Assembly: GCA_035772785.1 (NCBI GenBank)
Contig: JAOCPU010000022.1
Span: 248,001 to 312,000 of the forward strand
Source of the DNA: Phlebiopsis flavidoalba
Lineage: Eukaryota > Basidiomycota > Agaricomycetes > Polyporales > Phanerochaetaceae
DNA: 64,000 nt
Direction: 5' to 3'
Shown here: in pieces, positions 45,594 to 56,938 of the stretch
Numbering within the stretch: position 1 is the first letter of the stretch
How the letters are laid out: each line of letters opens with the position of its first letter
Notes under the pieces: generated by a model
Database searches by the model: none
The model's input: only the letters and a program-made list of their open reading frames with translations
Told to the model about the DNA's origin: nothing
Translations under genes and position numbers: made by a program

Positions 45594-45804
45594 TTACCGG
45601 GTCGAAGGGCCCATTCGGATGTCGAGGAATCTTCTACACATATCGTCAAAACGGCCGTCGATACTATGGCACTTTAATTTGTTTACTCGAATGTGACCGC
45701 CTGAATGTGCAGTATGACAACGTTCCTATGCGGACACAGTGATCGCGCTGGCCTTCGTAAGAACGCTTTGGATGTGGCTGCTTACAGTGGTCGCCTTGTT
45801 CTCT

Positions 45805-46762
45805 TCATAGTTCGCCTAACGGAGACGTTCCATCAGTCTCAGATGAAGTACTGCAAAGGCGATAAAGGCGAAGTGCGTACCAATGCATATCTTTGAGGTT
45901 ACGCTTGACGACGTCTTTAGGATCACGGCTTCTTGGCACCGCCCGACCCTTCCCGTCAGGAAGGCCGCCCAGGACCTTCTGGGCATCAGAGATTATCGCA
46001 GCAATGTCGCCATCAATAGTAGCGGCCACCGCTCTGCCGTCTGAAGCGGTCTTGGTCAGATAGTCTTTGACTGCCCCGTCGAGGGTCTTGGTGCCCTGCT
46101 TGCCGTTCTTGCTTAGTGCTCGTTGTATAACAATCTTTTTCTACGTGAATCACACGACGTGAGCCACATTGGTTTGTGATTGAGCGGCCGGTCATACTGG
46201 TTGTTGACTTTGTCTTGCAAAAAGTTGAGATTTTGCAACGCGCTGATGTGCTGAGCGGGCGTCATTAAGGACGTTGGCTTTGGTCATTGCTGTGTCTGCA
46301 GCTTCGAGCGCGGTATCACACCCACAAAGGCCTGAATTTATGGCGACAGAGTTGAGGAGCTGCAGCTCGACAAGGTGATCTGAAGCTCTATTAGATGTCG
46401 TTCTCCGTGAGCTGAGTAATGAACATACCACATTGGACGTCATCAGGAACCTGTAGCGAAAGTTCCAATTAGTGACGTTTGCGCCGTAATATACTCGAGA
46501 GCTTACTGTGTGGCACAGCCTTCGACGTCACTGTAGAATCGGTGGGTGAAGAAAGAACGAAAGCGTTGGTCTTGCCGTTGCACGATTCCTTTGTTACGAG
46601 GAACCTGAAGTCTTGTCCCCGCAGACGGCATCCCCGCTTCTCCAATAGACTAGTGCGTTTGGGGACAGATCGTAGGTAATGGCCTTCTTCCAAAGGGAAA
46701 GGAAGAGCAAGACTAGACGAAAAACGATAAAGAAGGGACGTGAAGATTATAAAGGAGCGCAT
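45805..46762 (-). CDS. Small secreted protein (frame interrupted)
   Basis: ATG 46762 begins MRSFIIFTSLL, a signal peptide ending near SLALPFP, followed by SLLEKRGCRLRGQDFRFLVT. Short exons then give VPDDVQC and QLLNSVAINSGLCGCDTALE continuing AADTAMTKANVLND (about 46255-46370). A later segment reads NFLQDKVNNQYDRPLN in the neighbouring frame. The C-terminal exon contains AVAATIDGDIAAIISDAQKV and LGGLPDGKGR (45940-46030). The helical Ala/Asp/Asn-rich repeat character resembles secreted cell-wall proteins of basidiomycetes, but I cannot name the family. Frame breaks separate most exons; the stop is uncertain. Confidence 0.5.
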
Positions 46763-47402
46763 GACTTCGCGGAAGCCGGGAAACAGATTAAAAACGGATA
46801 TTAGAATGGGGTTTGGTAGGGGCAAAGTCGTTAGTCGATACTACCGGAGTATGAGGAGGCTGCGATACCTAATACCGCGTATTTATGCGCGGCGCATTGT
46901 TCGGCGAGTACGGGAGAGTCGCGCGGTCTGAGGAAGCAGACCATTGGGTCACTACAAGGCACATGCTCGGACATCTGACAGGAGGTGATATCGTCGCTGA
47001 CAGGATCTCGTGTCGCAGGTGAACGCCTTGTCAAAGTGACGCGCCTCGGCAGGCCTCACGGCCGCCAGCTAGTCTAATGCATGGAAGCAGACTTGGCCAG
47101 ACGAGGTGTATGACAAAGCGACACTATAACGTTCATGTTGTATGCGATCGCGGCCGGGCGGGATCGATGCGGTGGTGCCAGTCACTGTAATGCGCGAGCC
47201 CCCGCGCCCCCCAGAGTGTATTGGTGATGAGAACGTGCAATTTTTCCAGCTGGTAAACATCTGTGACCCGAGATGTCATCATTGCAGCAGAAGAATTCGG
47301 GTTTTGCATGCAGTCAAATGTGTTATGAAACCCTAGAAAAGAGACATTAACATAGCAAACGCTCGCAAAGGTGCACCTACTGAAAACAAGACAAGCTTAC
47401 GA
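46763..47402. other. No gene recognised
   Basis: About 640 bases, intergenic between the secreted-protein gene (left, minus) and the 3' end of MRT4 (right, minus). Nothing recognised. Confidence 0.4.
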
Positions 47403-48426
47403 CTAGTCGCTCATGACCTCGTCCGCGGCATCGTCAGCCTCCTCAGCATCTCCCTCAGCGTCCTCGGGTAGTGGCTCTCGCCCTCGATCTGCACAACTTC
47501 GGCCATTCGTAGCTGACCATCTCGCGCGGACGTGCACACCCTTGAACTCGACCATCTTAACGCCAATGACGGATCTTCAAGAGCTGCGCCTGTTCATGGC
47601 GTCAACACCTTGCCCTTCTCGCAAAACCGTGTGCGGCGTGTCGAGAGTGGGGACGCCGCGGACCATTTTTGTGTGCAGACCGAGTTTCCGAAGCTGAGGC
47701 TCCTCGTTATGTGGAAGGGCTCGGTGGTGTCGAATGTTGCTGCATGACGGGGACCAGCAGGGAGAGCGAAAATGTTTGATTTGGCGCGGTTGCCGGAGCG
47801 AGCAAAGTCTGGCGGATGGAAGTCGTCAAACCAAGCGGTGACTTCCTCTGGTGGCGAGTCGGTAAACATGAGGCCGATGGCCGACCTTGACCTTTTATTT
47901 GCTACAAAATAAATCCGCTCAGTGATGAAGACATAGAATAATCGGAAAGCGGTGCGCACCTTTGCAATTTTTGTGAAGGCCCATTTTTGTGCTCCTCCTC
48001 TGGCGTTGTGCCTAGTGCCTTCGCCATAGACCGCTCCCCGCCCAAAGAATATCCCAGCGCGGAGCTGAAGGAGTGTCGGTCAAAGACAATTTCTTGTATC
48101 GAATATGTGCAGCACGTACCCTGACCACAACTTCCGTACAACCTTTAGGTGAGCATTTCTCATGTTTCCGACCTCGAAGAGCCAGCAATATCTGCCATTT
48201 GTCGGCATTTTCTTGGACCTGAGCTATCAGTTTAAAAAAAAAAATGAAAACCTCAACGTTGTCCTTTGTATGGTTGGTTTGAGACTAACCTCTTGTATGA
48301 GAGCGCCCTTTTGCTCCTTGGTCTTCTTCGCGACCTTGGTCAAGGAAACTAGCCGTATAAGTGAGCGTAGTCTTTGTCGTGTGAGATGTGATACTCACCA
48401 ACTTTTGAGCGCTTCGACTTAGGCAT
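47403..48426 (-). CDS. MRT4: Ribosome assembly factor Mrt4 (uL10/P0-like; frame interrupted)
   Basis: Nuclear and nucleolar factor that occupies the P0 (uL10) site on pre-60S particles until the stalk is assembled. ATG 48426 gives MPKSKRSKVG, the usual start of Mrt4, with an intron after the first ten codons. Then come shifted segments matching the TKEQKGAL and CWLFEVGNMRN regions (48170-48330) and MAKALGTTPEEEHKNG (about 47985-48035). The long exon 47594-47959 holds GLMFTDSPPEEVTAWFDDF and DFARSGNRAK, then HTVCEKGKVLT (across two frames). The end has VKMVEFK and an acidic tail finishing EVMSD before a stop at 47403-47405. The order and near-normal length make the identity firm. At least four frame breaks are present. 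Confidence 0.85.
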
Positions 48427-48699
48427 GTTCTAACTTTGTTCGTAAATAATGAGGTCGTAGAAGTGAGAGATATAAGAGTAAATAAATTAGAGACGACAGT
48501 GAAGACGGGCAGCGGATGCGGAGAGGCCCAAGCGGCAATTCAGAGATAATCCAAAATTTCAGATCTCGATCCGCTTAATCTAATCTTATCTATACCGAAT
48601 GCGCGGGTCTGCGATCGCAGGTCCATTTCTCCAGCTTTCGTGCACCATGGCAATTTTAAACCGACTTTTTCCTTTGCCCTCATCCTCCTCATTTTTATC
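48427..48699. promoter_or_regulatory. Shared upstream region of MRT4 and deoxyhypusine hydroxylase
   Basis: 273 bases separate the start codons of two divergent housekeeping genes, so both promoters should lie here. A pyrimidine-rich stretch (TTTTTCCTTTGCCCTCATCC) precedes ATG 48700. Inferred from placement. Confidence 0.5.
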
Positions 48700-49990
48700 A
48701 TGGCCGTTGAAACGCCACAAGCGTCGCAAGATAACCTTGGTCACTCTCGATGGCGTCGTTGCTCAACACGTCGGGCAACGTACCGTTGCATAAACCGCTT
48801 TCGATCGCTCTTCAACCCTCAAGGCTTTGCAAAGTGAGGATGCGGTAAAGATCATATCAAAAGGCTTGTCTAAAACCTTTATGGTTTCATAATATATGCT
48901 AAATATTACTGCTCTAGGCTTTGCTGACGAAGCGCACTACTCAAGCATGAATTTGGCATACTGTCTGGGCCAGATGAAAAAGCCCTCCGCGTTACCAGTA
49001 TTGGAAGCAGTTTCTGGCGGATGAAGAGGGAGGAGACCCGATGGTCAGGCACGAGGTTGGCATATCTCTCTAGATACACACGTAGTATGGTGCTCATCTG
49101 GGCCTTCCTAGGCGGGCAGAGGCCATGGGTGCTATTTCCGCAACTTCGTCTATTCCTATCCTCAAACGCTACATAAACGACTCCAATCGCTCCGTTCGAG
49201 AGACGTGCGAGATTGCTCCTGGACAGGATAGAATGGGATCACTCCGAAGAGGGACAAAAACATCGGAGAGCAGCTGAGGAAGCAGAGGAGCAGTGCGTCC
49301 ATCATCCCCGTTATGTGATGTCTTATATTGACTGCATAATTATAGGATGTATACATCGATAGATCCTGCGCCACCAACCTCCCGGCCTCCTGACTGCAAA
49401 ACCATCACAGACGGAGGTCTCGGAAACAAAGATCAACGACCTCCTTGAGACCAGCTACTCGACACAAAACTTCCTCTTTTCCAGCGTTACCGTGCCATGT
49501 TTGCATTGCGCAATATTGGAAAGTCCCGCTGCCGTTGACGCGCTCGCAGCGGGCTTCTCTGACGATAGCGCGCTCTTTAAGTAAGGTTTACCGCCGCCAC
49601 CGCTTTTTTCCGTAATCCTCACCTCTTCTGCAGGCACGAGATTGCCTTCGTCTTCGGCCAGCTTCTGTCCACGCACTCCATCCCGGCACTGCTCAAGGTT
49701 CTGGAAAATAATGATGAGTCCGAGATGGTGCGCCACGAAGCTGCAGAAGCACTCGGCGGCATCGCTACTCCGAGGTGCTCACCCCCACCTCAAGGAGTGG
49801 ATGACGCGTGAAGATGCACCCGAGTTGTTCGCGAGAGCTGTCAAGTCGCATTGGATATGTACGAGGTACTATTTTCCTCTCTTTCCGTAGTAGTAGCCGC
49901 TCACCGGACATCCAGTACGAGAACTCGGGCGAGTTCCAGTATGCGAACGGCCTCGACGCTGCGACCCCTGCCCCTGCAGTCAGCGCGTAA
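48700..49990 (+). CDS. LIA1: Deoxyhypusine hydroxylase (HEAT-repeat, di-iron; frame interrupted)
   Basis: Hydroxylates deoxyhypusine to hypusine on eIF5A. The protein is a pair of four-repeat HEAT modules whose iron is held by four His-Glu dipeptides. All four can be found: CATGAA at 48946 (LKHEF), CACGAG at 49050 (MVRHEVG), CACGAG at 49635 ([20 protein letters not shown]) and CACGAA at 49734 ([16 protein letters not shown]). Other landmarks: ATG 48700 (MAVETPQAS), [12 protein letters not shown] and [13 protein letters not shown] near 48805-48870, [18 protein letters not shown] (about 48960-49012), [14 protein letters not shown] near 49218-49260, [20 protein letters not shown] near 49500, and the tail [16 protein letters not shown] ending at stop 49988-49990. 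An intron lies at about 49581-49634. The segment at 49060-49480 is the most damaged. Also called mmd1 in fission yeast. Confidence 0.85.
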
Positions 49991-51056
49991 GCATATCAAC
50001 ACGGTCTGTTCCTCAGATCTGTTCCGGAGGAATCTGTTCTGTTCACAACCCTCTTGTAGCCTAGCTAGGTCATCTGTATCCCATTTCTTCGCGGTTTCCT
50101 GTGTATTTATCCTCGCAATATCAAGTCCCGTGAGTCGACCTTCACGAAGGCCATCGTCAGATGTCGCGATCCCAGGAAAGCGCTGTTTCGGGACCGCTGC
50201 CCTTCGGACGAAGGGGTCGTCAAATAAGACCGCGAGATCCGTCTCCTACGCTGACTTCTGTGCTTCCAGCGCGTTCATCACGGACTAAGCAGAGTGTGCC
50301 ACGACGGAGCCATTCTCTTAATGGCCTGGCTGTCCTTCCGCCGCGGGTCATGGCATCGTCACCACTGGAGCGCAGCTCAGCCCCTCTTTCAAACCCTCCT
50401 GCCGGACTGTCAACATACTGGTCCGACTAGCCTTCGTCTGCACGAGGTATGGATACTGGTGACGTCGCTTAACCATAAGCTGTAGAAAGACCGAGTGCCG
50501 CCATTGTCGTGCGTAATGTCACCGAAGGCAGTCTTTGCTCTATGCTGTCGAGAGCTGTTAGTCCAGGTTCAGACCCGCGATCATATGCCGACGTCTTCTG
50601 TGTCGGAGTGCCAGTCCAATTAAATCCGACGATGGCGCGTCAAGGGTTTACTTTGAAATGATTGTTAGAAGAGGTTGGACGGAGTGAAGGCGCAGTCTCG
50701 CGTTGGTACACACGTCTATTATTGCACAAGAACTTCTTGACCATGTGAGAAGACATACCGGGTTTTTGAAATGAATTTATCGACCGGCAGTCGTTACCAA
50801 TGGCTCCTCTTACATCCTGCGAAGTCAATGAACACAGCGGGACGTGCGTACATCGGCACGGCGCGCTCCAGTAATATTTGACGCATGAGAAGCTCAGCAG
50901 TAGCACAGCAGCTCCAGAGAAGAAAAAGATCATATATAGAATGCGCAGGGTATCTAATTGATGCAAATTTACATACTCATACATTAATGTCCGTGGGTGT
51001 AGACAAGGTAATAGCGTCCCGAGAGTAGGAAACCAAACAGAGTGCAGCGCGCACGA
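49991..51056. other. No gene recognised
   Basis: About 1.07 kb between convergent genes. Plus-strand open frames at 49851-50485 follow the hydroxylase stop but show no family. Nothing else is seen. Confidence 0.35.
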
Positions 51057-52653
51057 CTACGCCTTCTGCGGCTTCGCGGGGAGAGGCTCGTCAGGCGTGT
51101 AGAACCAGTCAACCTGCCGGCCGTGCAAACGGTGGTCCTCCCAGACATTCTCGAAACGCCGCACCTGGCCCCCACAGCCGCTTCCGGTTCATCATCGAGT
51201 CCGACGCCCAGCACGCCCGCACAAACGCGAGGCGGTCGAGGTGCGGCGACATAAACAGCGGCACGGCGGACGGCATGGGGAGTTTTGGCGCGGGGCGGTG
51301 TGGGTGCTCTCGGTTCTTCGTCGTCAGTCTCGCCCTCAGCGTCCTCCTCGCTGTCGCTAGTGGCGGATGACTCTGGGCTCTCCACGATCGGATCGGGGCG
51401 GTGCGCCTCGGGCAGCCACAGACGCACGGCGTTGTACGCGCGCTGGTTCTCGTCCAGCAGACCGTCCACTGGGAGGATCCAACGAAGGCTGCCCCGGGTT
51501 ATCGCCTCCTTGAGCACGCGATCCAGGAAGGCCGGTTCGGTAATAAGGTTTCGCAGCGAACGACAAGTCGCTGACAATGAGAGAAGAGAAGAGAGGGGGA
51601 GATCGTGGAGAATGGGGAGGAGGAGTTCGTTCGGTAGCTGTCCTATCAACGGCATGGACACTGTCATGCCTTGGTGGGTAATGACCAGGCGTGGGGAGCG
51701 CGGTCGATTTTCGGAGGCTCTGGCCAGCTGGGAATAGGGGAGAGTGGGTCAGATGTGATACAACATGCAGGTCCAAGCAAACTCAACTTACACATCTGGC
51801 CGCATGAACATCCACGCACGGCAGTCGCGGAGAACGGCGGGGACGAGATCTGACCCGCGGAGACCCGCTGCTACTGCTGCCGCGATATGCTGTGACCCTC
51901 GCCGGCAGGGCATGAGATGCGTCTGCCATTGATTTAGACTGTCTTCAATGCCGTCGTAATCCATCTCTGCCAGCAGTCCCGAGTTCTCATCTATTCATTG
52001 CGTGTGAGCAACGTATGCCAAACGTAGGTATCATCACACTTACCTCGACCTGCCTTACGAGAGTTGACCATCTCGTAGAGCTCCGACGCAAACGACAGTT
52101 CGTAGTCGGAATCTTGCGTGTGGGAGGAGGACGGGAGCGAGTCCCGGTCAAGCCAGTTCTCGAGATAGGCGTAACAGCGTTCGCAGAAGAAGAAATTCGG
52201 CTTGCCCTCCTCACGCCTGACAGAACAGACGGTGTATGTATTCCGCAGGGTGTGATCTCCGTCTTCATCGACAATGAGCTCGCCGAAGTCTCCACCATCA
52301 CCGTCCCGTACACGTCGGACTTCTGCCCAACGAGCATCCGGTATTTGGCCGTCCCGAAGCGTGGCCTCGCCGTCACTATTGAAACATCCAACTGCCACCC
52401 ATGCACGTGTCGAGTAGCCGTTGTTGCCCATGCCCTCCGGTAGCCACGCGGGAGCATAGCCCAAATGACGAGTGGTGGGTGGCAGGGAGGCTCTGAGAGC
52501 ATCCTCGATGATCTTGAATAACTCGGGATCATTGGGGTTTATTTCTGCCACTATGCTTTTTGACGATATCTTCGATGCCGTAGGAAAGAGACCAGGTCGC
52601 AAGGACCACCATATATCCCACAAAGGAGACATAATTTCGTCCCAGGACCCCAT
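51057..52653 (-). CDS. F-box protein, inverted dispersed copy D (nearly intact)
   Basis: Same family as the tandem array 6 kb to the left, on the opposite strand. Exon 1 (52044-52653) is open for 203 codons: MGSWDEIMSPLWDIWWSLRP, LPEGMGNNGYSTRAWVAVGC, and the paired-cysteine motif FFCERCYAYLENWLD (about 52150-52195), ending VNSRKAGR at GTAAGTG. Exon 2 has AEMDYDGIEDSLNQWQTHLM, AAGLRGSDLVPAVLRDCRAW and MFMRPD, ending before GTAAGTTGAG near 51789. Exon 3 carries the F-box: LIGQLPNELLLPILHDLPLS, LSATCRSLRNLITEPAFLDR, VLKEAITRGSLRWILPV (51455-51655). An acidic linker follows, then the C-terminal block (RLAFVRACW, SMMNRKRLWG) and the end PLPAKPQKA. Only about three one-base breaks are seen (near 51670, 51250 and 51170). 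Expected role: SCF substrate receptor. Confidence 0.8.
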
Positions 52654-55074
52654 ACTAATGTGGGTGAGGTTCCGAATCTGGTCGAATAGAGAGGATAGGT
52701 TAGCGAAGGGTTTGCAAGAAGAGTGTTGTAGACGCACATACTTGAGCTAATATATGTTTGTTGAAGTACATCAGGAAAAGTGGTAACAGGCTGTGGGGGA
52801 ATGCGAAACGTACCAACCCTGATGATAATATAGGTTTCAGCGTGTTGGGTGGACTGTTTGGGCCGACGCGTGTTCCGACGCGCGATTCTGGGCGATGATT
52901 TGCAGCGCCTTTCTAGAACCCCATGCACTTCCACGAGAAGCGCAGAAACCCTGTAAGGTGAGAAGTCGAAGGGGAAGAGTACGTCGTGGAAGTGATACCG
53001 CACCGGCTGGGCGCTACGTGGGCTGCTCCGCGCAACCCGGCGTCAAGCGGACATGGACAGCCCCGGTAGGCGTAGGCCGGACGCGGCTTGTTCTCTTCTC
53101 GAATCGTTTCTTCGTCCGTATATTCTCCGATGACGAAGATTGTCGGACGTAGGCCAAGGATAGCACTCAAGAATTGTGAGAGGGTAATTTCGGCCCAGGG
53201 CCAGCGATTCTTGCCATAGCTCCGCGGGCGCATGGGAAGGAGCATTAACGCTCAATCGTTTCGTCAGATGGAGAAGTCAAACCCCATCGATTCGACTGCG
53301 ACGAACAACATCCATACGACGCATCTTAGATGCGCGTAGCTGGCAGCAAGACAGGGCAAATAATGATAGCTTTAACTTGTCTTGGATGCTAGGTCTCTCT
53401 CACGTTGGTGACGGGCCCGACCATTTATCAATTTTTTGTAACCGAGATACGAATTTCGCAAGAAAGCTGAAATTAACGAACCATCATCAGTGAATGCTTT
53501 ACTATGTGTAAACAAATTAAATCCAGTACGAACCTCGGCAAGGGCTGTCGATCGCGACTTGACACAATTTGTCCCGTCGACCCGGAAAATGTGATGACGC
53601 AAGAAATCTGAGAAAACGGTGGCGCGGAATCCCATGGGGCGATCGGAGACACACGGTTATAACGCGTGAAGCCGAATCCGAAAAACCTTGTCTGGTCCAA
53701 GGGCCGTCAGAGCAGCGCGGGCGTAAAAAGGCGTTGTGACGATCGAGTGGAGATCGAGCTCTCCGGCGCGAGCGGGCGTTTGGTCGGTGGCGAAAACGGA
53801 TTCGCCACGGTGCGGGCAGTTGTTGGTGCATGAAAAAAGCTATACTGGGGATGTCAGCATTCAACGAAGCATCTCGACAACGACAACTCACCGGGTACAC
53901 ATGCGTGCGGTCGCCGGAACTCAGCCTTGGGTAGATGGCCGAGGGCCATAAACTAATCACGCTACGCGCTCCGTGGGGATACGGCATGAGAACAGAATAT
54001 CCGTCAATGCTAGCCTCTCAGGTCCAGCGACACACGAGGTATCGTGGCTCACGGCTGATGCACCCATTCGACGATGCAAGCGGCCATGCGTTGGAAGACC
54101 GAGTAGTCCACAGCGGACACGGGAGCAACTTCTTGCATTCGCTGTCTCTAGCCGGGCAGGTTCTGCGTCAAAAATGAGCATGCATCAGGAAGAATGGAAG
54201 CGAGAGGAAGTCACCATGGACACTCTGCGGACGAGTTTGCACCCAGGGTCGGGATTTAGACAAACGCGGACACGACGGAGCCCAGCCGAGCGACATTGCA
54301 CGCAAGAATGTGGAGGCCGCCACTTTTTTAAAAACCGAGTGAGGTGGCGACTTCGTCATAGAGCAGCATGGATCGACAGGCTACGTCCGGGGAACGGGGT
54401 AAGGATCGCCAACATCATATTTCCCACGTATGACGATATCAAAAATGCTGATGGCCGCCATACCACGGATGAATTGGACAATTCAAAGCGCTATGCTATA
54501 GGCTAATAGACAGCTTCCAAAGAGCAGAGTAAAGCTGCTCGGGCTTTTGAGTGAGCATCAGGTTGAAGAGGTTTTGCCCGAGCTGCGCTGTCAATGATGG
54601 TCAGTCGATATTCATCAAGAGCATCACTGGAGCTCTGAGTACACTCAAAAGATAGGTTATGCTCGTTGAAAAGTGCTTACCATTGATATACGCCGACGAA
54701 CGCGACGATTCTAATTTCTTCCTGTCGAACGCACTAGCAGGCAACAAAACAAAATCGTAACACGAATGTCACAGACGCCGGCGACCGCATCAACGCCACA
54801 AAACGCTGCCACGTGGCCTGATTGGTTCGCACACCACCCGTGTAGTGACATCAGCATCCCATAAGGGTCAATCGCCGAATTCAGACCAAGACAGTCATAA
54901 CTTTCTGGTGGCTAGGTCGAAGATGAGCCGAATTCAACTACTGATTCATCGCGCAGATACGTTTGTTCCGGTTAATCCATAACTAATGTTTACAGGCTCG
55001 AGTTTGAGCGATTATACACAAAAGTACACAAGCATATCCAAAAGAAACCAGTAAGAAGTCATCAGGTGGCGTGC
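52654..55074. other. No gene confidently recognised
   Basis: About 2.4 kb. On the minus strand around 53390-53930 a stretch with GT/AG-like junctions reads MGFRATVFSDFLRHHIFRVD and, upstream, a Ser/Pro-rich segment; it may be part of a gene I do not recognise. The remainder (54200-55070) shows nothing. Confidence 0.3.
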
Positions 55075-56120
55075 TCACTCGCTGTCGAACACCAGAGCCC
55101 TAATCTCAATGCTCTCCCTATGAGGCTGATCCTTCGAAGACCAAACAGTATCTGGGAAGGCGCTGTGAGGCGTGAGACGGGCACGGTCGACCTCGGAGTC
55201 GTAGCACTTGATTAGGGTGACCTCCTCAGGGGTCTGGTTGGGAGAGATAGTACCACTTGTGACCCGGGTTGTACTTCACAGAGAAGGTGCCTAAATACTT
55301 CCCTACACATCGTCAGTAAAGTAGTCTAATAAATACCAGCGCCTGAACATACCTCCGACTCGGTCAGGGTATGATGAATCGCACTGGCACAAGGGTCGTG
55401 TTCGGTATCGAGATGGCGCCAGTCAGAGACCGCGAGGGGCTTGTGTGCGACGGGGTTGTGGATAGGACGCCACACGTTGATGATACGGACACGGCCCTTC
55501 AAAAGACGTTCAGCGCATCACCAAAGATGACGGTGCACGCGAGCGACCGAGGCCTCGTAGGTAATGGTCAATGTGGACGCGCTCCTATATCACGACAAAT
55601 CGCGTAAGTTTGTCATTGATTATATCGAGTAAAATATCTGGCTTACCACTGGACCGCGGGCGGTGTTCTCATGCTCCTTATACGCCTCTGGGTTCTTGCG
55701 ATTGATGCAGATGCTTTACTGGTGATCGAAGATAACACACCCTCTTAGCACCAGCCTCTTTCTTCAACAGAACTCCTCAACATTCCTTGTAATAACGCGG
55801 TCTGGATCTTCTCCTCGTCAATCATCAAAATCCTTCTCTTGGCTCACATGGTTCACAAATTGGACCCAGATGTGTCCAAGGAGAGACCATACTAACACTG
55901 CTGCTAGTTCCTCGGGCGTCGTGGATGACGACCGTGATCGTTGGGAGCGGCTCGACGCCGATTGTTGTCCTTTGGCTTGCCAGCAGGTGGCTCGTAGGAC
56001 GTATTGGAAAGGAGCCTCGTCCGGGGGTGTGCAGGGGCAGGGTGGGGTCTGGAGTATAGTAGGTGGGTGGTGAGAGTGGTGGGAACGTCGTGGGCAGTCA
56101 GAACTGCAACGGTAGGCCAT
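55075..56120 (-). CDS. CmcJ/NvfI-family hydroxylase or desaturase (frame interrupted)
   Basis: Member of the fungal family annotated as CmcJ-like methyltransferase or GA4 desaturase; studied members are Fe(II)/2-oxoglutarate-type oxygenases of secondary metabolism. From the 5' side: PTYYTPDPTLPLHTP then DEAPFQYVLRA (about 55970-56065), a segment ending FVNHVSQEKDFDDEE (55810-55870), NPEAYKEHENTARGPV (about 55652-55700), an intron, and VHID (a likely iron-binding HxD) at 55567-55578. RVHRHL is shifted. Then RIINVWRPIHNPVAHKPLAV and SDWRHLDTEHD (55410-55500), the conserved core, an intron, and SVKYNPGHKWYYL, EEVTLIKCYDSEVDRARLTP and HSAFPDTVW. It ends EIRALVFDSE with a stop at 55075-55077. Full length, about 300 residues, with four or five one-base breaks. 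ATG 56120 is the nearest plausible start. Substrate unknown. Confidence 0.8.
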
Positions 56121-56938
56121 TGTTACTGTCTCTGGTTGCAAGGTAGAGCTCTGAGAGGTCGGCGAGTGTGAGTGGACGCTTGGTGAATGTGTCTGCATTC
56201 CGATCTACCAGTGCTACTCTTATACCCACAGATCCCGCTGTGCTTGAGAAAGGTTTACTACTAGCAAGTGGTTTGGCATCGCGGTTAGACATCACAGAAG
56301 CAAGTCGTAGAATAACATCATACCGGTATACAATGAGGTCAGATCATGGCACGAGCACGGCCACCGTGATGCAACCACCTGTCTTCAGCATAGAACCCGG
56401 ACCCTATCGAGCCTGCAGCACGAGCTTACAAGGTCCATCCTGATTCTTCCTTCACGGGCGAAATGAGTATACCGGAGCAAAACTCCGTAGGAAACGCGCA
56501 AGAATTTTTGAGAATCAATGAATGTTGTAGCGTTGTATTGAACCTGATGAATGGAGGCGCCGCTGGCGCGGGATATTAGTCCAGGTAGCGAAGATAGAGT
56601 GCGCTGCGCTGCTGGCATAAGCATAACGTAGTCTTGCACGTATATGCGTCACCATTTGCGACGCCGACGTTGTCATTAGTGGATAGTCCGAATCCGGGTC
56701 CTTTGAGGGATAATGAGTGGCACTTAATAGCATAGCACGTCCCGACATTTTGGGCGTTTGGAGACTATATAGAGCTTGAATTCTATGAGATCAGTTCCTA
56801 GTGATACAAGGGACCAATCTTCGTCAATAAGAAAGACAATACGGTACCATAATGATTATATGCGCGACAGAGATAAACAGACCTAGCTATGCGGACAGAC
56901 GAGAGCCACGAAAGCCACAAACCTAGCAGGAAAACATT
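56121..56938. other. No gene recognised
   Basis: About 820 bases between the CmcJ-like gene (start at left) and the 3' end of CND1. Short minus-strand open frames have no recognisable family. Confidence 0.4.
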
